64,000 nucleotides of DNA, taken from Choristoneura fumiferana. Taxonomy: Eukaryota > Arthropoda > Insecta > Lepidoptera > Tortricidae. The position numbers were made by a program, and so were the translations under genes. Each line of letters begins with the position of its first letter. Within the stretch, counting starts at the first letter, position 1. Positions 44,860 through 56,841 of the stretch are shown here, piece after piece. Location of the stretch: assembly GCF_025370935.1 (NCBI RefSeq), contig NC_133474.1, positions 17,399,997 through 17,463,996 of the forward strand, given 5' to 3'. The notes under the pieces were generated by a model. That model did no database searches, was not told where the DNA came from, and worked only from the letters and a program-made list of their open reading frames with translations.

Positions 44860-45420
44860 TATATAAGATCGATTTGTTAGATTTTTTTAAGTATAATAAA
44901 TAAAATCTATTACACTTACACTAGAAAAATGCCGTAGAAGTTAGATTAACACTTAACTTAAATACTAACGCTAATAATAAAATAATTAAGAATTTAATTG
45001 TATATCTTTTCAATTATTTTATTTCCAAAGTCATCAATACCAAAATTTGGTGACAGACTGCTAAACTTAGGGGTGCTTAGGGTCAAACTTTTGTAGTGAT
45101 TGCTAGGAAACAAGTCAGTGAACAAAGACGCCCAAAAGAAAATTATAAAAAAAACCACAATTATTACTACTAACTTCGTTTACTTTAATCACACATTTCT
45201 GTAAAGTACATTCACATTTATCTTAGTTTTTACATTATCTAATCTTTGAGCAAATCAGGTATTCGACATTTCAAAATCAAATCAAAATTAATTCGATAAA
45301 AATGACGTTCTTGGAATTATTTTAAGATAAATAATAATTAATTTCATAATCAAAAAATTCACAAAATTTTCTTATTTTACTATTTCTGGTGTCACTAAAG
45401 ACTATGAGGTATTGTATTGT
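44860..45420. other. No gene; AT-rich
   Basis: 45385-45426 (TCTGGTGTCACTAAAGACTA, then TTGTATTGTATTGTATC) resembles a LINE tail. The rest is unassigned. Confidence 0.4.
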
Positions 45421-45422
45421 AT

Positions 45423-45650
45423 TGTATCAACTAGCTTTTGCCCGCGATTTCGTGCGCGTGTAATTAGGTTATTGTGCGCTGTTCCCTCGGTAACTGTGCA
45501 TTTTTCGGGCCTATGTCAGTTTCTGGCCCATAAACTATCTCTAAGTATGCCAAAAGTCACGTAAATCCGTCGCTCCGTTTCGATGTGAAAGACGGACAAA
45601 CATACAAACACACACATTTCCACATTTTTATAATATTAGTATGGATAAAA
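45423..45650 (+). repeat. Dispersed CTAGC-family repeat, long copy
   Basis: CTAGCTTTTGCCCGCGATTT at the start, TCCGTCGCTCCGTTTCGATG in the middle and TTTTTATAATATTAGTATGG at the end. Confidence 0.7.
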
Positions 45651-45659
45651 GATTACCGA

Positions 45660-46900
45660 AAGCATTCTGCCACATCTCAGTCGATAGCATTATTACGTTA
45701 CATTAAAATATCTACATTTTGATGAATATGTGATTTACAACTGACACGCATACTATGTAACATTCACAGCCTAGGAATATTTGTATTATAATTATTAAGG
45801 CACACGTTTATGTCACAGCTAAAATATTTTAGCTCTAAAATATAAACATTCTTCTTTAGTAAAAATAACAATTTGTCATGAAACTCGCTCGCTTTTTCAC
45901 CAAATTATTCAAACATTCTAGCTTAACATTATTTAAACAATGATGTACATAACATTTACATTATAATATTCAATGTCAAATAATTGCTTGTATCAGAATA
46001 TCACACTAACATTTTAGATATCGCAGCCACAGCCATGCATGCGTTATAAAATAACTATATAAAACATAGAACAGTTTCTACTTAAAACTTAAGAATATTT
46101 ATAAAATAAAACCACGGGGATGCTGACTACTTATAAATTCAATCTTTTGAGAAATAAATAATATGGAATTGGAATTATATATGAATTACAGAACATATTT
46201 GATTATGATTATCTATTTGACTTGCTGTTGCCTACTTACATTGATTTTATAAAATGAAAAATTAAAGCCTACGATAGAGTAGAGCTTTTATACTACTATT
46301 TTGGTATTTAATTGATCAAAATTACTCAATTATAAAAAATAATTAATTACTTCTTAAAACTAAAAAAAACTACTTCCCTGTTATAATTTTACATTCACTC
46401 ACGAAACCGTTACTATCTATGAACCCTCATCTGAAACAGTAGTCTTTTGTTTAACAGGCATGCTGCTCAGGATGACCTCGGTTATGGCAATCGTCTAACT
46501 TAACCTACTGGCCCCTTATCAGGACTCGGATAATCGGATGGACGGTCGTTTGACGAATGATTCTTAGGATCGAAATGCTGTATTGATACTCGTGTAGTAC
46601 ACCTACAATGCGATCATATAGGAGTAATTAACCATTGATTAACAAGCGTAATTGTTTGCGTGGGATAGGGGAACGATACAGGAAACGAAAACAATTATTT
46701 TCAGTCAATATAATAAAATCGGAATGTTCTTGTTTGTATTCTGTTTCTTTGTGTCTATCAAACGAGGGTCGCTTGACAGGCGAAATACCGCTAGATGGCG
46801 TCAGTATCGTGAGGTCCGTTTGACTTTACAGTCTTGCTTGCGATTAACCAATCACAAACGTGTCACAATAGTACATTGTGTCTTAAGGCCGGTAAATAAG
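45660..46900. other. No recognisable gene
   Basis: AT-rich. Near the end, GGAATTACGAAC (46899) and GTTCGTAATTCT (46965) form a short inverted pair. Confidence 0.45.
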
Positions 46901-47079
46901 GAATTACGAACGAGAGTCTATTAGAAGTCCGAAGTCGAAGACTGAGGGCTTTAATGAGTCAATGTTCGTAATTCTAGTACCGCCCGTGCGACATACAATG
47001 TTTTTCATCACATTTGGGAGTAAATTTTTATATTTCTAAAAGAAAAAAATATATAATTGTTCCAAATATTGGCGATACC

Positions 47080-47300
47080 TTAGGCTGCGCTCTTGGCAGC
47101 GCCGCCCTCCCCCTAGCCCTCCCGCAGCATGAGCTGCAACGTGCGTGTGCATGTGCTTCTGCAGCAGCGCGCGCAGCAGCATCAGTACGGGCATTGACTC
47201 ATTTACCGACCTTGGGCTTCATGACAAGAAAATGTGTACGCGCAATGACTCATTTACCAACAACGGGTTTCATGACAAGCACATTTAGGTCGAGGGTTTT
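47080..47300. repeat. GC-rich patch and 51-bp tandem duplication
   Basis: 47085-47180 is unusually GC-rich (CAGCAGCGCGCGCAGCAGCA). GACTCATTTACCGACCTTGG (47196) and GACTCATTTACCAACAACGG (47247) are offset by 51 bp and both lead into TTCATGACAAG. Confidence 0.6.
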
Positions 47301-47714
47301 ATTTGGGGGGGTTGCAACCAAGGTAGCCTGCATGTTACGACACTGTTTACGAGCAAGTGTGATGAAAATAATCAAAGTTACCAAACGGCTCTCATGATAC
47401 TAGCGCTAACTAACCTGGCACAGAAACCCTCATTGGTTGTTCCTATAGGCAAACCTCTAAAGTTACTTTTTACAACTCCAGTGTATACATCCACGCCCAA
47501 AGAGTTTCAGAGTCCTGAGCGGCCATGCTCATTGTATCTTTGTGCTACTAAACTGCTTACAAGAGTCGCAATCGCGGCCTCTCATGGATCATACACAGAG
47601 TCAGAAACGTGTATTTGTTTGTACGTATGTCCGTCTGCAACCATCTCGCACTGAGAAAAGCTGCGTTTAATGTATTGTCCTCTCCATGTATGACCCTCAC
47701 CGTTTACGCTAAGT

Positions 47715-47900
47715 TTATGTGGTCTTCGCGAACCCGTAGGTGTTCCACCGTTCGATGTGGGGCAGCACCTCGTTGATGACGGGATACCAGTCGGCGCCGG
47801 AGTAGTCGATGGCGGGCAACTCACCGCCGTAATCTGCCGGCAGGTGAGAGGGAGCCAGATGCTCGTGCAGGGACGACATCTTCGAGCCGTGGAAGAAGAT
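47715..47900 (-). CDS. Gene B last exon: C-terminus and stop
   Basis: The exon has 186 nt, encoding 61 residues and TAA. It starts IFFHGSKMSSLHEHLAPSHL after the acceptor TTGTTTTTCAG and contains the canonical PADYGGELP. It ends RWNTYGFAKTT. The gene A equivalent is unsplit, so this intron is specific to gene B. An ATTAAA hexamer on this strand at 47666-47671, about 45 bp past the stop, is a plausible poly(A) signal. Confidence 0.88.
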   Translation of the reverse strand: MFFHGSKMSSLHEHLAPSHLPADYGGELPAIDYSGADWYPVINEVLPHIERWNTYGFAKTT

Positions 47901-48610
47901 CTGAAAAACAACAATCATTAGTTCAGCCTAAGCCAAGATTGATGTACGAAAGACTGAACTACTGAAAGACTTCAGCTACTGAATAATATTCTGAGAATTG
48001 TCTATTGTTTTTTTGTCCAGTCCTTTATGTCTAAAATCTCAATGAGTGATAAATTATCTGAGTGATTGGCTGCTCACATGACGCTTAGGTATTTGATTTA
48101 ACTTTAACTTATTTATAAACATTGGGACTCATTTTCCATCTTATAACTATCTTGATTTGAGAGACTAGTGTTAGTATTATTTAAATGAGTGGCAACAATC
48201 TCTTTAGCATTTATTTCGACGAAAAGACTTAAGTAGGTACGAGTATAGATCGCTTCACAAGAGCTGGCGCGAATGGATTGAATGAATGAATGAAATTATC
48301 TATGTGTTACTTATTTGAATACACTTCAGACAAATAAATATGAAAATGACATAAATCAGTATTTTGTTCTACAAAAATATCTAAGTGGGATTACTTTCGT
48401 TCAATCCATTCGTGCCAGCTCTTGTGAATCGACCTGTGGGTGGGTGGATACGGCAGTGAAAATAACACCTGACAATTGGCATTGGTCTCAAAAAAACAAT
48501 GTTTATTTTTATTTTATTTTTTCATGAAATAGGCAAATGCTTTGGAACGTTTTTGCTAAAATACGTCCAATTATTTTTTTGGTTATCTACCTACTTTAAG
48601 ATATACTTAC

Positions 48611-48772
48611 TCTGTTCTTCAGCTTCTCGCGAATGAAAGGCTTGAACATGTTCCAGACCACATTGAAGACCATGGGCTGCTTGACGAAGTGCACCTCTTT
48701 CAGCCGCAGCGGCATCGCGTCCTGGATGAACGTCAGCAGGCGCTTGGAGAACGCCGGGGTCAGCCCCATGGT
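48611..48772 (-). CDS. Gene B internal exon: gate-helix and C-terminal CRAL-TRIO segment
   Basis: The exon has 162 nt (54 codons, phase 0 at both ends). It reads TMGLTPAFSKRLLTFIQDAM, PLRLKEVHFVKQPMVFN and FKPFIREKLKNR. The acceptor is ATCTTTTCAG and the donor CAGA|GTAAGT. It spans the gene A exon 4/5 junction, so gene A has an intron where gene B does not. Confidence 0.88.
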
Positions 48773-48862
48773 CTGAAAAGATAGAGATATTAATAGGTAC
48801 TTAAGCACTATTGATACACCATACAATATATTGCGCAGGCATTAGTCGGTTGACCCTTTGTA

Positions 48863-48999
48863 CAGTCAAGGGCATAAATATACGAGTATATGCGTTACCA
48901 ACACATCAAAAATATCTATACACCTTTATGCCACTAACCATAAGGACGATGTAGAAATATTTGATGCTATGGCTGTATAGATATTTATGCCCTTGACTG
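48863..48999. mobile_element. TA-type MITE (CAGTCAAGGGCATAAATA termini)
   Basis: CAGTCAAGGGCATAAATA on the left and TATTTATGCCCTTGACTG on the right are perfect 18-bp inverted ends. TA precedes the left end. Second member of the family at 22255-22406. Confidence 0.78.
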
Positions 49000-49004
49000 T
49001 TTGT

Positions 49005-50990
49005 ATGTACATATTTAAACTCTTTGTTTTACAAAATAAATAAACAAACACAACTGACACAGTTGTGATAGATGTATAAAGGCAAAGTTATCCCTTTAAG
49101 GGTTCTCTACCAGTCGACCTTTGAGTGGATGAGAGGGAGCATTCAGTTAAGGACAGTCAAAAAGTGAGTTCATACTGATTACCTTATTAACAGATATTTA
49201 AATCCATTCGTGGTTCTTTATTTACCATTGGACTTATGAAATGCATCATCTTGAAACTATGAAAGAGTAACGTTACTGATTTACTGGCTCAAAACAACGC
49301 ACGGCCTGAACTACTTGAGGTAGAGACTGAAGCTTAGCAGACATTCTTTGACGATCCTAGAGATGCACTAAGATCGGATGTTCTGAAATTCCCACGGATT
49401 AGATAATAAATGTGATTCATATTCTAAAGTGACTCTATCTTCGAAGGTAACTATAATTACTTATTTATTAGAAATTCTGGCGTGCAAATAGGTAGTTATT
49501 AATAGCTGAAATAAAGTAGTCACTTGTCACTGTTCAAGCTCTCAATATCTGGACGTCCATTATGTAAGGTGCTGGTGGTATTATTAGTGTTGATAACTGA
49601 ATTAAATAACGTAGGAATTTTATCTCGTAATGACGAACTTATGTATAGTCAAAATTACCTAGACGTTTCTGAGTTAATCTATATTTCATTGTTGCTAAGC
49701 TAACAATCTGCCAGTGCCTATTTGTATTTACTTATTGAAATTATTGTTATCAATGACATTAATGGATTGTCCCATGTGACCGATAATAAGTAAATACCTA
49801 AGTATAATAACATTCGTTCTCAGCGAACTTTTTTGAGTTAAAACTTCCTAATGTAAACACAAGAAATTGGCATTATTATACATAACAATTTAATCTATTG
49901 GCATTATTGTTTTATGACACGCAAACGACTATCAACTTTAGGGTGGTAGACCACATATTTAGCTGATGGTACCTACTTACTAAATGCTTTCTATTTCTGA
50001 TCTTATTTTCTTGGTTCGGTATTATTTTCATATAAAACGCACGCAGTAAACTATGTGTACTTGATAGATCACGGCCTCGCTTCAGCTGACCGCAGACGCA
50101 GGCGTCGCGAACATCGGAGACGCGGGCAGCAGGGTGGTAATAAAATAACCCGTTCATTTGTCTAGTGTTTACCCACTCTCAGTGTTTGCGATCTCAAACA
50201 AGTGGAGAGGAAAACACACTTCCTTTACCGTCCCGTGATAAAGGACGGATGTATAACTAAAATATTGACCTATCTGAGGAATCTCCACGTAAATCCCAGC
50301 CAAAATTGGCACCGCAGACAGCCCAAGCGACATCAGCGAATTCGCGAGATGTTTTCAATACTGACGCACGCAATAAGAGAAGAGATATCTACGCACCCTT
50401 GGTCTTATTTACAAACTGGGTCGATCATGAGCGTACGATGCATCTCGAATTTCCAAACATGCCACATTATAACCGGAATAAACGTTGTTTTATTGTATAG
50501 TACTAGCCTCGGACGTGAGGACCCTTGAGCCGAAACCCTGAATCGCCTAACATTTTCCTCGGAGATCGATTCATTGACCGTCGGATAATGTGTCGTCTCA
50601 ATGCATTTCGTTTAATAAGATGATGTATCTTTCAGACTTTCAATAATCGCAAGGTTATCGCGCTTTTTGACCTTGGGATCTATATTTAAACAAAATTATT
50701 GTTATATAACGGTGCACTGTTTTATTGGTAATTAAGACGAGGAACTCGACCATAACAATTGGGCAACCGATTGTATCGACAATGCTCCGGGAACAATGGT
50801 GACAGAAACGTGATTTAGAAACAAATGATTATTAGATGAAGTTTAACAGCAGTGAAGATGTTTACGAAAATTAAGGGATACTCTTTATGTCCGTTGCTGT
50901 TACAAGTTACGTACAATGTGAGTTTATAATTTTTATAGATATATCTAATTGTTGGAATGTAACAGTAATGGTACAACTGAAATTAAAAGC
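49005..50990. other. No gene found; unassigned intron of gene B
   Basis: Several short open frames (up to 108 codons at 50202-50528) without recognisable domains. 49915-50000 (TTAGGGTGGTAGACCACATA, TTTAGCTGATGGTACC) resembles the end of small repeats at 3850 and 34200. Confidence 0.45.
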
Positions 50991-50994
50991 TATC

Positions 50995-52060
50995 TTAAAT
51001 AGTAGATTGTTCAACAAGGGACTAAAACAAGCCATAATGACACGAGACGTTTAGCCACCGAGCTAAGCGAGGGTGGCTATAGTTCGAGTGGCCATATAGT
51101 TGTTTACTTAATCTCGCGTTAAACACTACTTTTCACTTCAGTCTCAGTTTTTTCTTCGCATTCATGCGAGGAAAAAAACAATGTTTGTTCAAAATCACAA
51201 TATTACTTTTTAAAAACGTACGCTCGACTAATGGACCTGTCCTGATCTGTTCAAAATTCAAATAGCAAAAAAAATTGTTGCGTGGTTTTTTCTTTTATTT
51301 TATTGTTTATGAAGTGACGCTTTAAAAGCTTGCATATTTAGCCAGCAGTTTCAAAAAAAACTAATGAGGGCTATCGTTTTTTGTCTCACTAGATGGCGCA
51401 CTGTTGCGTGAGGTTTTTAAATATGGCTTTCAAAGTCTGTTATTACGGGCGTGAAAACAAAGTTTAGATTAAAATCATATTTAATACACCTTAAAACCGT
51501 ACCATAAAAATATCGAGCATGCCACAGTGTTGCATAGTCCCCGTTTTGTTCGGAAAAAGGGAGGACAAAGGTTTCCGAAAGACAAAACTGTCTCAAAACA
51601 AAGACATTCATTGCCTCGGAACACATATTTGCCATAATTAATTTCAGATATTGCAAAATATTCTAATTATAAATAAACCCGCGTAGCTCACCCAAAAACT
51701 ATGAGATTTGACATTTCGAAGACCTCACGCTACACTAGCGCCTCTAGTGGCGAATTCATACGCGATAGCCCTCATTGGACTAGGCATAATGAAATGAATT
51801 GAATAGATTGATATTCGTAATCATTAATTGTGTGTCACGAAATTAAATCGTGTTTTTTTTTTTGCACAGTTGTCATTTTGAGGTTATTTATCCACGCCTA
51901 AAAATCCTCCATTCACAAACACCGTGTTGGCTGTTTAGGGGTATCCAACGTAAATTTTAAAAAATACTTTAATCCCTAGAGAATAAAAAGGAGATTTAGT
52001 CCCTATATGCAGAGACTAAAGTAAAATTTTAAGAGCATGAGTAGTGAAAAATAACTTAAC
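50995..52060 (-). repeat. Dispersed repeat Y, copy split by a MITE
   Basis: The reverse of 430-1260, with the MITE at 51364-51775 removed. Landmarks: GACACGAGACGTTTAGCCAC, TTTTATTGTTTATGAAGTGA and GTAAAATTTTAAGAGCATGA. Confidence 0.7.
51364..51775 (+). mobile_element. ATGAGGG MITE, copy 4
   Basis: 412 bp. CTCF-like core TCACTAGATGGCGC at 51386-51399. Flanks AAAACTA and TGGAC; the empty site at 726-735 reads AATT. Confidence 0.9.
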
Positions 52061-52064
52061 TATA

Positions 52065-53320
52065 TACACAATTCGCCCAAGTCTTGTCCCTGTAGAAAAG
52101 TGCCCATAAGGCTAGCTGCATAGATAGGATATCTACATACTTAGGTAATCGGTACTAATTCTAAGTGTTAGGCTAATGAAATCCAGATTGACGATTCATA
52201 AGCATAAATTAAACCTATGTACACGTGTTAGAGTTATGGTTAGCAGTAGGTAGCTCTAGGTAAGTAGGTACATATCTATCAACGTGACTCAATCGTTAAA
52301 TTGTTTCACGAAGGTCTCAGAGATATCGAGGATCCTGTTAGCGATGTCCATTATTGATATTTACTATTTAATGCTTTCGTTAATTTACAATTTTGTAACA
52401 TAAAACAAATGAGTGTTTTAAATACCTACAATACAAATAAATAAAGAGACAATAGAAAGAGAGCCGGAGCCGTCGTGCATAATGAGTCTTTGTTAAACAT
52501 AAGAGCATTTACACTTTGTACTCGTACTGGTATCATACTTTGTTAAATACGGGAATGATTCATGCGAAGCCAAAAGTGCAACAAGAAAACGTGATTTTCA
52601 TTTAAAAAATATATAGGGACATACTAACATAAATATAGGCATAACAAAGGAATAGCTTTGCGGGTTCACACTTACTTAGTTTGTTTTGATGAGGATTATG
52701 CATTATACACGCTGGCACTTGGAGAGTTTTTGCCGTACCTCCCTATTATAAATATTGTCTGCGCTGCATCGAATTACCATGCAGTGCGCGCGTGCGCTTC
52801 GAGTGTACACAAAACAAGTGAAAAGTGAAAGTGAGGACAGCTGACGGCCGTTATCACTTTTGTTAACTGGAAAAATGCCCTACACGATAAGGTGCGGTAT
52901 ATATGTACCTATAGCAAAATTGATTCGAGAACAAAAACAAAGATTTATCCTAATCAGACAACCAAACTGTGGATAAACACTCTTTCTTTACGAGTATGCG
53001 TGATATATGGTGAGTTATATTTACTCGTTATCGCTCGCGGCGTAGTTCGTTACAGTGGCAGGTATTTAGCTAACAATAACTGCGTTACAATTACATTTTT
53101 CGCGGCCTTGTTTACGTTACGCATTGTTTAAAGTTCAAAGATAATTTACTTACTGCAAGTGTTGCACCTACCCATCCTACCCATACTTTTACTTTTACTA
53201 CCGTATCACCGCTAATAGTATCCTGCTGCATAGTTATATTGAAGAAATAAGCTACAGTCAGCACATTTTAATAACTTGATGTTGTATCGTAAGCACACTG
53301 TATTACTATACATCATAAAC
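52065..53320. other. No recognisable gene or repeat
   Basis: Intronic in gene B. A 79-codon frame at 52892 has no known domain. Confidence 0.45.
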
Positions 53321-53327
53321 TCCTAAA

Positions 53328-53525
53328 CCCCTCGTATGCGGGAGCCGTTTCAGAATTTGAAACCTCGGTGCGGCAACTTTACTTCAGTAGAGGTTGCCCG
53401 CTTCGTATTTTAGTATTTTGAAAATTTCTTTCTAAAGTTGTAATTTCAGCGTAGTCGATTTGGAACGTATTCGTGCTTACGCAGTTCATGAACTGGCACG
53501 GATACGCGTCTAAGCATACGAGGGG
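53328..53525. mobile_element. piggyBac-like MITE (CCCCTCGTATGC termini)
   Basis: 198 bp. 12-bp perfect inverted ends CCCCTCGTATGC/GCATACGAGGGG, flanked by TAAA on the left and TTAA on the right. TTAA targets are characteristic of piggyBac-type elements. Confidence 0.6.
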
Positions 53526-53529
53526 TTAA

Positions 53530-54460
53530 GTTCAGTGTGGCTCATTTTTTCAATATAATGATAATGCATCAGGATATGGATAGCAGTTGAAACGCCAGTA
53601 CAAGTACAACTACCCAAATACTGAAATTAACTTGAGTCTTCTATTCAACGCACGCTGTCATAACTTATCCGAAAGTAGTAAACATACATAGGAAGAAGTA
53701 AGAACGGCCTGGTAAACTTTTGCTCTACATACGACCTAATTTTTTTGTACTTATTCAAGCAGTACGGTATCGTGCCAAGCCACCTGCGCAAGCTTCAATG
53801 AACCCTAAGACAATAGACACAGAGGCCGTCGACGCTTGGCACCTTTGTTTTAAAACGTGCGCCGCACTCAATCTAGGTTTCATAAAACGCAACACAATAT
53901 GTATAATCACGCATTATTTAGCTACAATAACAAAGAATCTCCATTTACTTCCATAGCTGCTACTTACTTTATATCTAGGAAGAAAACATGATTCAACATA
54001 AAAATAACAATTGTAATACGTGTATTAGAGTCGTTATGATCTTTAAAAAAGATTAAAGGAAATCATACATCAGGTGAAGAAATACCTATGATGAAATAGG
54101 CCGGCCCGCGAAGGGAAGGAACGCAATAGGTAACCAATTATAATGATATGATTTAAGATAAACCTTAAATAATGCTACTTGTATAATGCTGATTATTCTT
54201 ATCTAAAGATCGTTTTACGTACAAATTATTTTTATTTTATGTAAGTAAGTATTTTAAGTTTAGGACAGTTTTTATTTAATTTAATGCTTATTGTTATATT
54301 ATGAATTTAAATAGTTCTATTTAATTGACCTTAATACCACAAAAATTATCGTCTTGCTTTTAACTACATTCTCAGTGTCTTAGAAAATACAAAACAGAAT
54401 ACCTCCCCAGTTAATTAATAACAAATACGATAGCATTCTAAATAGGTACACTTGGAAATG
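53530..54460. other. No recognisable feature
   Basis: AT-rich intronic sequence of gene B. Confidence 0.5.
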
Positions 54461-54464
54461 TCCT

Positions 54465-54619
54465 ATACCACTACCATGAGTTTACAGTGACCGTACTCGA
54501 TAGCGACGACGTAAATTATTTGTATGGGGAATTGTACAGCGCCTCTACAAATTATTTACGCCGTCGCTATCGAGTACGGTCACTGTTAACTCATGGTAGT
54601 ACATGGTACATGGTACTGG
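54465..54619. mobile_element. Foldback element with TACCACTACCATGAGT ends, copy 2
   Basis: ACCGTACTCGATAGCGACGA pairs with CGTCGCTATCGAGTACGGTC. The right end carries a short ATGGTAC tandem expansion. Centre contains ACAGCGCCTCTAC. Confidence 0.75.
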
Positions 54620-54787
54620 AGGTTAGTAGGGCTCTTTTTAACCCCCGATTCAGTTTAACACTTATATCTGTGGTACTCGTATCGTAGCGCTCTAACAGAT
54701 ACAGACGCAGTTATTTTTATAATTTTTATAAAAAGCTATCTCGCCTCGGTTCTTAGTTAAGTTTAATCAAATTGTTTCAATATTTTT

Positions 54788-54965
54788 TAACCCCAACTCA
54801 AAAAATGAGTATTATAATTTATAAGTTTAACCGCTATGTGTGTCTGTCTGTGACTGCCAAATAGATGGACTGATTTTGATGCCTTTTTTCATTCGAAAGC
54901 TATGCGAGATAGTTCCTAGCTAAGTTTCATTTAATCGATTCAGGCAATTTTCAAATATTGAACCA
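54788..54965 (+). repeat. AACCCC-type dispersed repeat, diverged
   Basis: TATAAGTTTAACCGCTATGT, then GTGTCTGTCTGTGACTGCCA and a TTTCATTTAATCGATTCAGG segment. Related to 5865-5992. Confidence 0.5.
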
Positions 54966-55161
54966 TAAGAAGTTCAATATTTGAAAACAAAACAATGTCG
55001 GGAATTTTTAAACTTTTCTATAACTTCGTTATTGGAAGTTACTTTGAAATGACAATATCCAAAGAATTTTTACTTTTCATTTCAAAGACGTAGCGTCTAA
55101 AAGACTTGGCTGAACTAGCTGCGCTTGCCTGCTAGAATATTGGTTAGGTCATTGTCCTCAC

Positions 55162-55304
55162 CTGCGTCCAGCCCATGTTGTGGAAGTCCATCACAACGAC
55201 GGTGCCGCGCACCTGGGACTCGGGCTCCAGCATGGCCGCCTCGTGGATTAAGTAGAACAGCCGGAACAGCTGGTCCGCCGTCACCTTCTTAGGGTTCCAA
55301 GTAC
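55162..55304 (-). CDS. Gene B internal exon: CRAL-TRIO core
   Basis: The exon has 143 nt. The split codon gives Gly, then TWNPKKVTADQLFRLFYLIH, EAAMLEPESQVRGTVVVMDF and HNMGWTQ. The acceptor is TTTTTGAAG and the donor CAG|GTGAGG. It matches the first two thirds of gene A exon 4 but stops earlier (after WTQ), so the exon boundary has moved or an intron was gained in one paralogue. A 6.4 kb intron follows, containing the Y repeat and MITE copies. Confidence 0.87.
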
Positions 55305-55309
55305 CTTCA

Positions 55310-56268
55310 AAAACAGACAACCTGATTGATATATCTCTATCACGCCTAACTATACAAAGTCAGTCGGGCATGCTGCCGAGACCGGCTTGGCAGGATTCAT
55401 GAGCCTCCAACTCCTTCGAAAAAAAACTATACAAGGCGTCTTCAAACAGATATGATGTGCACAGATCGTTGGTTTAAATTCGGTTCACCATGGTGTGCAC
55501 CTTACTCCATACGTAGTATCTGTAGCAAAATACTACTTATTCGACGAACACTAAGATTGGATAAGCAATCGACTTCACTCATATTACTCATTAAGTACCT
55601 GTCAGTTTTAGAATTCTTGTTATGTAAATACAGCCTATTTTAATAAATTCAGCGTTTGTTACACTTGTACCTACATTATTACCATAGTTTTACTATGTTA
55701 TTACGGTATTTGACAACTCCTGAATTTGCCATGTCTTATATATTATGAAAATATAGAATATACATACAGTGTTTAGCGAAGAGAAAACTTAAATCGGTTG
55801 AAAACTGGAGTTATAATGATTTTTTGAAAAATCTTTTTGTCTTACTTAAACGCTTTTTTTTATGCAGCAAGTATGGCGGTACTGGCGTGTGACATCACTT
55901 GCCAATATGTCTTTCTCTTTCTAATCTTTTATTTCAAACCTTTATAGATTCGATAACAGGCATTGTGAAGTTTTATTTTATAAAACATATAAAAATAGTC
56001 AAATACCGTATTAGGCTCTGGATATTACTGCCAGTCTTGCTTTCTAAATAAATGTATATTTGCCCCACTATAATTTAATAAATTTGTTAAACTTAGGTAT
56101 GCTATGGTTGACATTGAGATTTAACCATAATTAAATTTAATGATTGGTTTCGCGATAAGAACAATAATGTAGTACCTAATGCTTAGTTTTTTTATTGCAT
56201 AATAATATTGTACTTCATAGGTAGGTGCTCTAAAACCTATTTTACACACGGTTGACACGGCTAAGATA
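55310..56268. other. No recognisable feature
   Basis: Intronic in gene B. A 63-codon frame at 55452 has no known domain. Confidence 0.45.
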
Positions 56269-56272
56269 CTTA

Positions 56273-56409
56273 GGGGCTGTTTCACCATCCATTGATTAGT
56301 GTTAACGATTAAATGTGATGTCGTCTCCGTCTATTCGAACAAAACAAATAGAGACGGCATCACATTTAACCGGCAGTTAACACTAATCAATGGATGGTGA
56401 AACAGCCCC
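56273..56409. mobile_element. TTA-flanked foldback MITE, best copy
   Basis: 137 bp, with TTA at 56270-56272 and 56410-56412. Arms of about 65 bp from GGGGCTGTTTCACCATCCAT through GTGATGTCGTCTCCGTCTAT are near-perfect inverted repeats. A 3-bp TTA target suggests a PIF/Harbinger-type origin (inference). Confidence 0.85.
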
Positions 56410-56412
56410 TTA

Positions 56413-56840
56413 ACATCGAAAATTCAAAAACATGCCGATGTTCAAAAACATCTAAATATGTACTTCCGCGCTTGATGATAGTCGTGTTAACATATTTTTG
56501 GTGTACGGAATTGTTGCCACTTGCCATTGGTCGGAAGGTGGCCGTGTGGTGACTGTATTTATTTTATTTACGTTTTTATTTTATTTTGGTAGATTTACTA
56601 TTTAGCATTACATAAATAAGGACTTTCGCATGTATACTTATTCTGTAGGTGTTTTTCTTCCAGAAACTTGAGTACCCACTGAATAATATGTAATATTTGC
56701 GCGATACCTTTTATTTTCTATGTGTTCTTGATTGACGAAAATAATTTTGATAATCTGAAATAATACTAAGATCGACCGGAATAGAGGAACGAATTCTCGA
56801 TTAAGTAACAGTAGACCAAAGTTGTTGCAATAATCATAAT
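56413..56840. other. No recognisable feature
   Basis: AT-rich intronic sequence of gene B. Confidence 0.5.
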
Positions 56841-56841
56841 T

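Noticed and set aside
47014..47397. 127-codon plus-strand frame as a gene
   Set aside because: It opens with TTG and has no upstream ATG; low-complexity content.
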